Origin: a virus
Virus record (IMG/VR): IMGVR_UViG_3300025326_000221
Span: 1-22,307 of that record
DNA: 22,307 bases
Direction: 5' to 3' (one strand)
A program made the position numbers and the translations under genes. The notes below the pieces were generated by a model. It worked only from the letters and a program-made list of their open reading frames with translations, was not told where the DNA came from and did not search any database. Positions 14,444 to 22,011 of the stretch are shown here, piece after piece (within the stretch, counting starts at the first letter, position 1; each line of letters opens with the position of its first letter).

Positions 14444-14641
14444 TTATCCCAGGTGGGTAGTGGGAACTGGGGGAGGGCGGTCGGCGGTTCTGGCCCGCAG
14501 GTCGTGCTCCTTCCGCACGCTCACCTTGGCGATGGAGCCCTGGCGCAGGTCCAGGTCGAAGGAGATCCGGCCGGTGAAACCGGCTCCTAGCTCTGGCGCT
14601 ACCACGGTGCCGGCAGCCTCTATCCACTCACGCAGATTCAC
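14444..14641 (-). CDS. Small unknown protein after the head morphogenesis gene
   Basis: 65 residues. GTG at 14641 overlaps the preceding TGA as GTGA, and this tight coupling is the main reason to accept it. It reads MNLREWIEAAGTVVAPELGAGFTGRISFDLDLRQGSIAKVSVRKEHDLR and ends in a Pro-rich tail. The middle looks like a beta structure (GRISFDLDLRQGSIAKVSV). It is the last gene of the packaging block before the regulatory gap. I do not recognise the family. There is no membrane helix or cysteine pair. Confidence 0.68.
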   Translation of the reverse strand: MNLREWIEAAGTVVAPELGAGFTGRISFDLDLRQGSIAKVSVRKEHDLRARTADRPPPVPTTHLG

Positions 14642-15534
14642 TCCTCGGCCTCCGCCAATAGGCCGGTGAGGTCCGGCTCAGCGGTGCAACGACAGTTGAT
14701 CGGCTGGCCGGGGTGGCCGTCGGATGGCGGGTTGCTCCAAGCGAACTTCTTCCCCTCGCGCGTCCAGTGGGACGGTTTCGCATCCGGATATTTCCCGGCG
14801 GGGTTTCCACGCACGCGCTCGTCCTGGCTATTGCGCCAGATATAGCCGGTGACTCCGGCGGCGGTTTGTCGGCGCTGCGTGAGGTCGGCGTTGAGCTTGG
14901 CGGTTTGATCGCGGGCCAGCAGCTTAGCCTTCGAGCGGGAGACGTCGAGGCGCTCGCGGATCTTCTTCGCGATCTCCTCGTGGCGTTGGCCAGAGCGGAG
15001 GCCGGAGAGCGTCCACCGTTCGACCTGGGCGACGGCATCCTCCTCCAGGCTGGTGATCAGGCCGGCGTTCTCGGTGGCCCAGGCCGCCAGCTCCGGACGG
15101 AGCCACGGCTCGGCCTGGAACAGTTCCACACCCAGCACGGATCGCAGCACCTTGCGCCACTCCTTGTCGTTCCACTTTCCGATGTCGTCGGCGAATCCCT
15201 CGGCCAGGCGTGTGGGCGGGGTTCGGCCTCGTCCGAGGTTCAGTTTGAGCACGGCGATCAGGCGCGCGGCCTCCTCAGGCCATTGATTGCGGCGGGCGGT
15301 GTTGGTGGTGGGGCGGCCGGCAGCGGCCTCTGCCACGAGTCCAGGAAGATGAGGGAGAAAGAACTCCACCCATATGGCCTCTATCCGATCGATCAGCTCC
15401 AGCAGGCGGTTGCGATAGCTGCGGCCGATTGCGGCGGGGCGGATCATTACCGGCGGACGGCGGAGGCGCTTCGGGATCTTGCCGCGCTGGCGGGCCGCGC
15501 GGAGGCGGAGGCGCAGCTCGTCGGAGATCGGCAC
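14638..15534 (-). CDS. Phage head morphogenesis protein (Mu F / SPP1 gp7-like)
   Basis: 298 residues, GTG at 15534, preceded by GAGGAG across the portal end. The C-terminal domain is diagnostic: a helical HEEIAKKIRERLDVSRSKAKLLARDQTAKLNADLTQRRQTAAGVTGYIWRNSQDERVR segment, and then a FAWSNPPSDGHPGQPINCRCTAEPDL ending in the conserved PxxGHPGxxxNCRC motif with its cysteine pair. The basic N-terminus (RLRLRAARQRGKIPKRLRRPP) is unusual in charge but plausible. This family helps assemble heads or eject DNA and is encoded after the portal, as here. Confidence 0.92.
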   Translation of the reverse strand: MPISDELRLRLRAARQRGKIPKRLRRPPVMIRPAAIGRSYRNRLLELIDRIEAIWVEFFLPHLPGLVAEAAAGRPTTNTARRNQWPEEAARLIAVLKLNLGRGRTPPTRLAEGFADDIGKWNDKEWRKVLRSVLGVELFQAEPWLRPELAAWATENAGLITSLEEDAVAQVERWTLSGLRSGQRHEEIAKKIRERLDVSRSKAKLLARDQTAKLNADLTQRRQTAAGVTGYIWRNSQDERVRGNPAGKYPDAKPSHWTREGKKFAWSNPPSDGHPGQPINCRCTAEPDLTGLLAEAEE

Positions 15535-15537
15535 TCG

Positions 15538-16902
15538 CTACTCCTCGCCCGTATTACCGGGGGGTTCTGATGGCGGCGCCTCGCTCTCGGCAATGATTCC
15601 ACCAAAACCCTCGCCCATGAAGCGCTGGTCGTGGACTTCCTCTGGGCTCAGCACGCCGTTGGTGATGTATGCGGCATCGCCATCGGCCGTGGCCTTGTAT
15701 TGCTCGGCCTTCTCCTTCTCGGTCAGTTCGTACAGCGGGTTCCAGCGGATGCCCCAGTTGTCGGGTTCCTTCCCGTTGAAGCCGCCGTCCCTGGAAATAA
15801 AAACCAAGTAGCACAGGCGCTCGTAGAGAGGAGACAGGATCTCCTCCTGGTCCGCGCGTACGTCGTCGTACCAGTTGCGGGTGTCGCTCTCGCCGGTGGC
15901 GTTCAATCCCGCAGGGGCGCGGCCGAGCAGCTTGGTCACGGGGATGCCGGTCACGGCCGCGAGCGTGATCCCGAAGCGGTCGAGCAGGTCCGGGAGCCCT
16001 GCGATGCTGCTGGCCTCTTTGGAATACGTCTCCCCGTTGGCGTCGAGCAGTTTGATGTGCAGGACGTGGCGCGCGAGGTCCATCATGTTCAGGCGCTGCT
16101 TCACCAGCTCGGTGCCCTGGGGCGTGGCCAGCATGTCCTGGAGGTTGTTGATCGACAGCACCGCCTGGATAAAGTCCTCGACGATAAGCTCCGCGCCGCC
16201 GTGGACCGCCGCGAACTGGCGGAGCTGTTCAAAGCAGGACTGGATCACGCTGTCGCCCCAGCCCTGGTTCGAGACCCGGTCCTGGTCGTGCACCTCCAAG
16301 CCGTCGAGGATAACGGCGCGCGACTCGTGAACGCGGAAGGACCTGCCAGCGCCGCCGGTGATGGGGCTCACGGTGTAAATCTTCGGCTTGCCGAACTTCG
16401 CTTCCGTGGGATCGTTGTAAAGATCGGCGCTGGTCCACTGCACGCGGTAGCGGTCGAATACGTGGAGAAACTCGACGGACTGGAGCCCGCGCTCGTTCAG
16501 CGGCTTCCACAGGTCCCGACCGTCCTTGAGCCCGAGCACCCCGAAGCCTCCGCCGAATAGCCGCGACCACTTGAGCATCTTCCGGACCGCCTTGTGTACT
16601 CCGATCTCCTGGAAGCGTGCGTTCACCATGTTCTCTGGGTCGCCGTCCAACTTGAAACCCTTGCGCAGCATCTCCTTCGCGGGGAGGTCCACCACCTTGC
16701 GCGCGAAGCCGTCGCCGCGGTACATGTCGCGCAGCACGCCCTCGACCAGGCGCTTGGTGGGCTTGTAGGTGGTGTCGACGCGGCGATCGATGCCCTGGAC
16801 GCCGACGCCGGTCAGGAGGTTGGCCCAGGCGTTCTCTCGGGTCTTGATGTCGCGCGCGTCGCGGCGCTGCTGGATGTCGGTTTTATTCGCCTTGTTGGTC
16901 AT
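15538..16902 (-). CDS. Portal protein (DUF1073/HI1409-like)
   Basis: 454 residues. The ATG immediately follows the terminase stop (TAA ATG). Pattern: RVDTTYKPTKRLVEGVLRDMYRGDGFARKVVDLPAKEMLRKGFKL at residues 42-86, then SRLFGGGFGVLGLKDGRDL, then an acidic GWGDSVIQSCFEQLRQFAAVHGGAELIVEDFIQAVL region, and ASSIAGLPDLLDRFGITLAAVTGIPVTKLLGRAPAGLNATGESDTRNWYDDVRADQEEILSPLYERL. These are the marks of DUF1073 portals. The protein should form the dodecameric DNA channel at one capsid vertex. It sits between large terminase and the F-like protein, as expected. Confidence 0.92.
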   Translation of the reverse strand: MTNKANKTDIQQRRDARDIKTRENAWANLLTGVGVQGIDRRVDTTYKPTKRLVEGVLRDMYRGDGFARKVVDLPAKEMLRKGFKLDGDPENMVNARFQEIGVHKAVRKMLKWSRLFGGGFGVLGLKDGRDLWKPLNERGLQSVEFLHVFDRYRVQWTSADLYNDPTEAKFGKPKIYTVSPITGGAGRSFRVHESRAVILDGLEVHDQDRVSNQGWGDSVIQSCFEQLRQFAAVHGGAELIVEDFIQAVLSINNLQDMLATPQGTELVKQRLNMMDLARHVLHIKLLDANGETYSKEASSIAGLPDLLDRFGITLAAVTGIPVTKLLGRAPAGLNATGESDTRNWYDDVRADQEEILSPLYERLCYLVFISRDGGFNGKEPDNWGIRWNPLYELTEKEKAEQYKATADGDAAYITNGVLSPEEVHDQRFMGEGFGGIIAESEAPPSEPPGNTGEE

Positions 16903-18432
16903 TTACATCTCCGCGAGGGCGCCATAGGTCCAGCCCTTGGCGAGGTGATTGAAGGCGCCGCTGGAGGCGTCCACCTGATCGGTGAAGGCACCGTGGGGAG
17001 GAGATGCCCGAAAGGCGCGCAGCTCGTTGACGTAGGCCTCGTTCCAGTCGCCGCGGAGCATCTTCACGTTGCGCGCCTCCACCTGGGCGCTGAAAGGTTC
17101 GGCGCGGACGGCTTTGTCGCCGGTCGGTGGATCTTTGCGCACGGACCAGCCGGCGAGGTTTTTGGCCGAGGCTTCAAAGGATTCCTTGCCGCCCGATCCG
17201 GGCTCCTGCTCGATGATAATTGTAATCGCTTTCCCGTCTGTCTGTGCGATGGCTTTCAGGTTCTCCTCCCTCCGGAACGCGGACCACTGCCCGCGCGTGA
17301 GGTTTTCGATTAGGTAGCTCTTGTCCTTGAGCAGGGACATTTTCAGGCCAGCGGTGTATTTCCCGCCGCCCTCGGTGCCGGCCTTGTCCCAATATCGGAC
17401 CGTTTTTTGGCGGGCCGCTGGAGGCTTGTCCACTATTTCGATCCGCTCCGGCATGAAGAACTCGCCTTTCTTCGGCTTCGGAGTTTGCTGGTAAAGGGAA
17501 TCGAACCCATACGGGTTACGGGCGCGCCTCTCCTCCAGGACTTTCCTTGCGCGCTGCTCCAGCTCCGCCTGGGAAATATCGTCACGGCGTCCGCCCCACC
17601 GCCAGGGCCAAAGCGTCTCGCCGTCCTTGCGTGGGTCCAGCGGGTGCAGGTCTCCATCAGCGATGGCGGGAAGGATCAGGACTTCCCACTTCTCTCCGGT
17701 TTCGTCCTCAGCTTCCTCGGCCAGGAGGAGACCAGTCAGGTCTCGCTCATGCCAGCGGGTGGCCATAATGCAAATACCGCCGTCACCGTCCAGGCGGGTG
17801 CGGAGATCGTCGTTGTACCATTCCCATGTGTCGTCCTGGACCCGGGCCGAGGATGCGTCCTTCCGGCTGCGGTATGGGTCGTCCACCAGGATGTAATCCG
17901 CCCCGACGCCGGCCGCCGCTCCACCGCGTCCGAGGCACAGGTAGTTGTCGCCATGCCCAACAAGGTCGAACTGCCGCTCCGTCTGCTTCCACTCCTGGCC
18001 CCACCGCTCGCTCCCGGCCACGAGGGATTGGATGCGGGTCTCAGGAAACAAGGCCCGAAAGTTCGGGGTGGTAATGAGCCGCTGGATCTTCCGGCTCCAG
18101 CTCCGAGCGAATAGGTCGGTATGGCTGGCGGCGATTATTTTGGCCGATGGTTCACGGCCGAGGATGTAAGCCGGCATGCGGAGAGAGACCAGCTCGGACT
18201 TGCCGGTGCGCGGAGGCGCGGCGAGGATCAGCCGTTTAATTTCCCCGCGGGCAAACCGTTCCAGGTACGATGCCAGGAGCTTGTGGTGCCAGTTGACCCG
18301 GTAGCCGCGCGGGTCCTGGTAGGTGTAAAGGGTGAACAGCAGGAGGTCGTCGCGGGCCCCGGCGCGGACCGTTTCTTCCAAGGCCTCCAGGTCGTCGAGG
18401 TCGACGGCCGGTTCAGACTGGGTGGCCGGCAT
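16903..18432 (-). CDS. Terminase large subunit
   Basis: 509 residues. I chose the ATG at 18432, which overlaps the small-subunit stop by 20 bases; the longer frame upstream to 18660 has shadow-like Ser/Pro/Arg-rich sequence. The ATPase part shows Walker A AAPPRTGKS (residues 71-79), Walker B ILVDDP (181-186) and a motif III region CIMATRWHERDLTG. The nuclease part has an RNase-H-like set: Asp in RYWDKAGTEGG, Glu in IIIEQEPGSGG and Asp in GAFTDQVDA. It powers DNA packaging and cuts concatemers at the portal. Confidence 0.95.
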   Translation of the reverse strand: MPATQSEPAVDLDDLEALEETVRAGARDDLLLFTLYTYQDPRGYRVNWHHKLLASYLERFARGEIKRLILAAPPRTGKSELVSLRMPAYILGREPSAKIIAASHTDLFARSWSRKIQRLITTPNFRALFPETRIQSLVAGSERWGQEWKQTERQFDLVGHGDNYLCLGRGGAAAGVGADYILVDDPYRSRKDASSARVQDDTWEWYNDDLRTRLDGDGGICIMATRWHERDLTGLLLAEEAEDETGEKWEVLILPAIADGDLHPLDPRKDGETLWPWRWGGRRDDISQAELEQRARKVLEERRARNPYGFDSLYQQTPKPKKGEFFMPERIEIVDKPPAARQKTVRYWDKAGTEGGGKYTAGLKMSLLKDKSYLIENLTRGQWSAFRREENLKAIAQTDGKAITIIIEQEPGSGGKESFEASAKNLAGWSVRKDPPTGDKAVRAEPFSAQVEARNVKMLRGDWNEAYVNELRAFRASPPHGAFTDQVDASSGAFNHLAKGWTYGALAEM

Positions 18433-18877
18433 CCTGGAGCATTTTGGCCAGCTTACGCCCACGGGCGAGGATAGCGTCCGGGGTCCGGTCCTCGGTGTGG
18501 ACGGGCGGCGCGTTCTCGTCCCCGCCGATGGCCAGGCGTTTCCGCCAGTGGGAGAACTTGCGCTCCAGCAGCCAGGCGGAGGCCTGCCAGGTGCGCGGGT
18601 TTCTGGAGGCCGCGAGGATGTTGGCCAGGCGGACCTGCTCGAAGGCGGTGTCTGCTGCAATAAGGTCGTTCACGAATTTGGAAAAAACCGTGGTTCGCCC
18701 TGCGTCTAAGTCGTTGACGCCTCTCGACTTCCACTTAGAAACTGCTGCCGGGGAATAGTTGGCGGCCATTGCTGCCCGGCTTTCCGGGAGGCCGGCGCGT
18801 ACACCTTTGACGATGGCTTCGGCCAGGGCTTTGGTGAGTTCCGGCTGGCGCCCGCTCTTGCCTTTAATTCCGGCCAT
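18413..18877 (-). CDS. Terminase small subunit
   Basis: 154 residues from the ATG at 18877. The longer frame up to 18955 adds a Ser/Pro-rich shadow of the methyltransferase gene and is rejected. The N-terminus MAGIKGKSGRQPELTKALAEAIVKGVRAGLPESRAAMAANYSPAAVSKWKSRGVND reads as a helix-turn-helix typical of small terminases, followed by helices (FSKFVNDLIAADTAFEQVRLANILAASR; NPRTWQASAWLLERKF) and a basic tail. It recognises packaging sites. Its start lies inside the end of the methyltransferase gene (14-base overlap), linking methylation and packaging in one transcript. Confidence 0.88.
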   Translation of the reverse strand: MAGIKGKSGRQPELTKALAEAIVKGVRAGLPESRAAMAANYSPAAVSKWKSRGVNDLDAGRTTVFSKFVNDLIAADTAFEQVRLANILAASRNPRTWQASAWLLERKFSHWRKRLAIGGDENAPPVHTEDRTPDAILARGRKLAKMLQDAGHPV

Positions 18878-20126
18878 GTTGCAGCTCTGCCTTCTTTCCG
18901 GTGAAGGATTCCCAGCGGGAGACGACGACGTCGATAAATTTGGGCTCGCACTCAATGCCGAAGCAGGTGCGACCGGTCTGCTCCGCGGCGATCAGGGTGG
19001 TTCCGGATCCGAGGAAAGGGTCGAGGATGGAGCAGGAGCCCCGGGAGCACTTGGCGTCGTTGTTCAGAATCTGGATCAGGAGGTCGACAGGCTTCTCGGT
19101 GTAGTGGAGCTTGTTTCCGGTACGATCTGCCTTAAGGATGTTGCCGCTGGCGTCCTCGCCGTTTTTGCGTTGGTTCGTCCCTCGGGTGGCGAACATGATC
19201 AGCTCGTGCTGGGTCCGCCAAAGGCCGCCGAGGCCGGGGGTTCCTTTATCCCATACGATCATCTGCCTGGCCGCTATTCCGGAGGCTTCGACCAGGTCGA
19301 AAAGGGTTGTCCACATTCTCCAGTCGGTGAAGATGTAGGCGGCCTGGGGCCGGCACGCCTGGAGGACGGCGCGGATGAGGGCGGAATATCCGCGGCTGCT
19401 CAGGTTGTCGGCGGCGATGTCGCCGAAGGTTCCCGCGGCGCGGCCGGCTTCCTGGAAGCCCCCGGAGCAATAAGGCGGATCGGTGAGGAGGAGGGGGGCC
19501 TTCTGGTCGCCGAGCAGAGCCGCGATGGCCTTGTCGTCCTTGGCGTCGCCGCAAAGAATACGGTGGCGGCCGAGGTGGTAGACGTCGCCCTTCTTTGCGG
19601 TGGCTTTTTTCGGGAGTTCCGGAACGTCGTCCGGGGCTGTGTTCCCGGCGCCTTTCTCCTGGTCGATTTCCTGGAGGCGGTCCAGGCGCAAAGCCTTGAA
19701 GGCGGCCTCCTCAGTTGCGAGGAGGCGGGAGAGTTTTGGCTGCAGGTCTTTTGAAAACTCGCCGGCGATATGCGGGTTGTTCGCGGCCAAGGAGGCAAGG
19801 TGTTGCCGGTTCAAGTCCCAGGCAACCACCCGGACCGGGAATCCGTCTTGCCCGGCGCGAAGAACCGGCGTAGCCCCGACGCCGGTGCCGAGGTCGAGCT
19901 GGAGCGCAGCGCCATACTTCTCCCGGAGGGCCTGGAGGCGCTGATGCCCGGCAACGAGTTGGCCGGTGTTTCTATTCCAAACCAGGCCGGAGATGTCCCC
20001 AAAGCTGCCAAGGGACTCCCGGAGGCCAGCCATAGCCTCGGGGGTTATTTCGCGGGGGTTCTCTGGGTCGGGGTGGAGGTCGTCGATCGTGGTGAGGCTG
20101 TAAGCTGGCTCGGGTTTCTTTGACAC
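18864..20126 (-). CDS. ParB-like domain fused to an adenine/cytosine-N4 DNA methyltransferase
   Basis: 420 residues, GTG at 20126 with GGAG five bases upstream; an in-frame stop lies at the end of the preceding gene and no other start codon was seen between. Residues about 10-130 are ParB/Srx-like (PDPENPREIT; LVAGHQRLQAL at 58-68). Residues 178-416 are a beta-class DNA N-methylase: HRILCGDA, motif IV TDPPYC (215-220), HYTEKPVDLL (341-350) and motif I DPFLGSGTT (369-377). The order IV then I marks the beta class. Such phage enzymes mark DNA to evade restriction or control packaging; target specificity is unknown. Fusion with ParB-like domains is widespread. Confidence 0.92.
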   Translation of the reverse strand: MSKKPEPAYSLTTIDDLHPDPENPREITPEAMAGLRESLGSFGDISGLVWNRNTGQLVAGHQRLQALREKYGAALQLDLGTGVGATPVLRAGQDGFPVRVVAWDLNRQHLASLAANNPHIAGEFSKDLQPKLSRLLATEEAAFKALRLDRLQEIDQEKGAGNTAPDDVPELPKKATAKKGDVYHLGRHRILCGDAKDDKAIAALLGDQKAPLLLTDPPYCSGGFQEAGRAAGTFGDIAADNLSSRGYSALIRAVLQACRPQAAYIFTDWRMWTTLFDLVEASGIAARQMIVWDKGTPGLGGLWRTQHELIMFATRGTNQRKNGEDASGNILKADRTGNKLHYTEKPVDLLIQILNNDAKCSRGSCSILDPFLGSGTTLIAAEQTGRTCFGIECEPKFIDVVVSRWESFTGKKAELQHGRN

Positions 20127-20236
20127 GAAGGCTCCGAACTCGGGCGAGGATTTATCCGGCGCGAGGGTCGGCCGCTCCTCCCCGAGCAGGGGGCGGCGTC
20201 GCTGGCTCGATGCCGTTTCGGGATTTTCCCGCGCCC
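20127..20236 (-). other. Intergenic stretch without a gene
   Basis: This 110-base gap separates the DUF5131 and methyltransferase genes. The methyltransferase frame stays open back to a TAG inside the end of the DUF5131 gene, but I found no ATG, GTG or TTG start there. A small hairpin (CGGGA/TCCCG, plus-strand bases 20219-20231) lacks a U-tract. I see no convincing promoter. Confidence 0.5.
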
Positions 20237-21058
20237 TTAAATTAATCTATTTTCGGCCGCTTCAAGTTCCACGTGAAACGCTGGCTCCGGTTTCCTGGGA
20301 AGGCGCGGGTATTCGTCCCAGTTCCGGCCGTCGAGGAGGTGGCCGGCGGAATCCGGGCGATAGCCTCCCCACTGCTTATGCAGGAACTTCGTGCCGAAGG
20401 CGAGGCACTGGTCCCGGATGGACTGCACCCAGGAAATGCGATCTGGCCTGGGCGTCCACTTGTAGCCGTTGTAGGTGCATAGGGACCGGCTTTCCCGGAT
20501 GGCTGGGTCCATGAGGTGAGCCCCGGATTCCCCGCCTGTAATGAGCCAGGAGACCCCGGATAGGTCCAGGGTGAGAGGGCCGAGGAGAGGTTCCGCCGAT
20601 ACCCACAGGATCCCCGCCTCGATTTCCTTGAGGACGTCCAAGCGGCCAGCCGTGCTCTGGTTCTCGATGGAGACCCCCATCCAAAAATTACCAGGCAAGG
20701 GGCGGCGCCTGGAATAGCGGAGGGCATTTTCCGGGCGCTTGGTCAAGACCTGGTACTCGTGCTGTGGCGTGGCCTCGATTACGTCAAGGGCGCGGTCCCG
20801 GTCCTGGTCTGTGACCTGGTCCAAGAAGAAGTCCGACATGGAGTTAACGAAAATCAGGGACGGAATTTTGACGGCGAAAGGTTCGCGCAGCTTGTGCGGG
20901 CGCATGGTCAGGTCGAACCCTTTGGGGAATGCTGGGGTGCCGCGCTTCGCTTCCGCCAGGGTGAGGGCGTAACAATGCCGGCAGCCGGCGGAAACCTTGG
21001 TGCAGCCGCTCCAAGGGTTCCAGGTTTTCTCGGTCCATCGTATGGCTGTGTCGTTCAT
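20237..21058 (-). CDS. DUF5131 family three-cysteine phage protein (Gp37/Gp68-like)
   Basis: 273 residues. ATG at 21058 is preferred to one at 21118 because AAGGAG lies nine bases upstream and the family N-terminus is there (MNDTAIRWTEKTWNPWSGCTKVS). A cysteine cluster GCTKVSAGCRHCYA (C-x6-C-x2-C) is the hallmark, followed by LIFVNSMSDFFLDQVT, QVLTKRPENAL, FWMGVSIENQ, LWVSAEPLLGPL and WLITGGESG. The end contains FLHKQWGGYRP...GRNWDEYP. The spacing resembles an iron-sulfur/radical-SAM-like fold, but no reaction is established that I can assert. It is common in mobile elements and phages. Confidence 0.9.
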   Translation of the reverse strand: MNDTAIRWTEKTWNPWSGCTKVSAGCRHCYALTLAEAKRGTPAFPKGFDLTMRPHKLREPFAVKIPSLIFVNSMSDFFLDQVTDQDRDRALDVIEATPQHEYQVLTKRPENALRYSRRRPLPGNFWMGVSIENQSTAGRLDVLKEIEAGILWVSAEPLLGPLTLDLSGVSWLITGGESGAHLMDPAIRESRSLCTYNGYKWTPRPDRISWVQSIRDQCLAFGTKFLHKQWGGYRPDSAGHLLDGRNWDEYPRLPRKPEPAFHVELEAAENRLI

Positions 21059-21092
21059 GTCTTTTCGCTCCTTCTCTTTATATGCCAATGAC

Positions 21093-21383
21093 TTAGGCGG
21101 TTTTTTTGTTGTCCTCAAAAATAGCTTTTGATGGTCCTGGTGCGAAGCTGTGGAACTTCCTGTCCTTGATCACGATTTCATCCAGGCTGTTCTCGCTGTC
21201 GTAGTAGAAAAGCCGCTGCCCAGCCTTGAGGTGGCCGAACTGGAATAGCCGAGCGACCACGCCCTCGGCGTCGTTGGTCACGGTGGGGTGCTGGTCCCAT
21301 GGGCCTTGGTCCATGATCAAGACGTGATCGCTGGCCCGGTGGAGTATGCAGAAGTTCGCTGCACGCCATAGTGGAGGGCTCAT
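21093..21383 (-). CDS. Unknown phage protein
   Basis: 96 residues. The ATG at 21383 overlaps the stop of the zinc-ribbon gene (ATGA), supporting its reality. Features seen: HVLIMDQGPWDQHPTVTNDAEGVVARL, LKAGQRLFYYDSENSLDEIVI, and a Lys/Asn-rich end. No known motif, signal peptide or membrane helix is present. It sits just before the DUF5131 gene in the accessory block. The conserved-looking DQGPWDQHPTVTN and LFYYDS segments suggest a true protein family, but I cannot name a function. Confidence 0.75.
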   Translation of the reverse strand: MSPPLWRAANFCILHRASDHVLIMDQGPWDQHPTVTNDAEGVVARLFQFGHLKAGQRLFYYDSENSLDEIVIKDRKFHSFAPGPSKAIFEDNKKTA

Positions 21384-21637
21384 GACCGGCCTCCGACTGG
21401 TATCATCCGGCCGCCGTTTCGGAATGTCCAGCAGGTGGAGCAGTATTTCCGGCCCTCCTCCTCGTGTTGGGTTTTCTTTTTCCCGCAGCCGAAGCAGAAT
21501 GGGAGAACCGCCGGAGAGGTCGGCGCGGCCGGCTCAGGTTCCTGAGCCGCCGGTTTGCCCATGTCAATGGACTGGGAAAGGATGGCCATTCCCATGCCGT
21601 AAAGGTTCGGCCTGGTGCTGCTGGTTCGGTTACGCAT
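21380..21637 (-). CDS. Small zinc-ribbon-like protein
   Basis: 85 residues, ATG at 21637 with GGAG upstream, overlapping the SpoVG-like stop by eight bases. Four cysteines, C48-x2-C51 and C66-x2-C69 (FCFGCGKKK and KYCSTCW), are spaced like a zinc ribbon. The N-terminus is basic and then Pro/Ala-rich. A shifted frame from 21660 is longer at its start but lacks these motifs and is treated as a shadow. Such small ribbons often bind nucleic acids or act as adapters; that role is not shown here. Confidence 0.72.
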   Translation of the reverse strand: MRNRTSSTRPNLYGMGMAILSQSIDMGKPAAQEPEPAAPTSPAVLPFCFGCGKKKTQHEEEGRKYCSTCWTFRNGGRMIPVGGRS

Positions 21638-21920
21638 GGGCCATCTCCAGCTCGCTCCATGCCGCCAGGACCTTCACCGCGACCTCCTCCTGGAGGGCCT
21701 TGGTGATGGGGTGGACCATCTGGAAGCCATTTTGCGCGGCCTTGTCGAAGTGGGATGGCCAGGAAACGAACGGGCCGAATTTGCCCCGGACGACCCGGAG
21801 GTGGTTGACCACCAGCGCGCCGTTGAATACGACCCGCGCGAAGGCGCGTACCTGAGCGTCTGGCGCCTGGTTCGGGATGGGGTTGACTTTGACCTCGGTG
21901 ACTTCGATGCCGTTGATCAT
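21630..21920 (-). CDS. SpoVG-like protein
   Basis: 96 residues, ATG at 21920 with AGGAGA upstream. The pattern matches SpoVG: EVTEVKVNPIP near the start, then AFARVVFNGALVVNHLRVVRGKFGPFVSWPS, the HPITKALQEEVAVKVLAAW end, and spacing close to the 80-100 residue bacterial family. In bacteria SpoVG binds nucleic acid and influences cell-wall and septation genes, and in phages it may be a regulator; its role here is unknown. It opens a cluster of small genes tightly joined to it (zinc ribbon next, eight-base overlap). Confidence 0.88.
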   Translation of the reverse strand: MINGIEVTEVKVNPIPNQAPDAQVRAFARVVFNGALVVNHLRVVRGKFGPFVSWPSHFDKAAQNGFQMVHPITKALQEEVAVKVLAAWSELEMAHA

Positions 21921-21976
21921 GGTGGTTCTCCTTCTGGACTTAGGACCAGACCCAGCGGAATTGCCGGGGGCCTTCC

Positions 21977-22002
21977 AGCGGAGGAGGGCTCCCTCCCCCG
22001 CT
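21977..22002 (-). repeat. Near-perfect inverted repeat after the DUF932 gene
   Basis: Two 12-base arms (plus strand 21977-21988 and 21991-22002) differ from a perfect match at one position that forms a G-U pair in RNA. They are separated by two bases, so a GC-rich hairpin forms 10 bases after the DUF932 stop. No T-run follows on the minus strand, so it may be a processing or stability hairpin rather than a classical terminator. Confidence 0.7.
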
Positions 22003-22011
22003 GCCTTCGGC

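Noticed and set aside
16903-18660. Extended N-terminus of the large terminase back to 18660
   Set aside because: The first 76 residues are Ser/Pro/Arg-rich, lie antiparallel in frame terms over the small terminase gene, and resemble a shadow; the ATG at 18432 fits gene order.
18413-18955. Extended small terminase start at 18955
   Set aside because: The extra 26 residues are a shadow of the methyltransferase end; MAGIKGKSGRQ at 18877 is the natural N-terminus.
20127-20236. In-frame N-terminal extension of the methyltransferase
   Set aside because: The frame is open back to a TAG but has no ATG, GTG or TTG, and the ParB-like domain begins after the chosen GTG.
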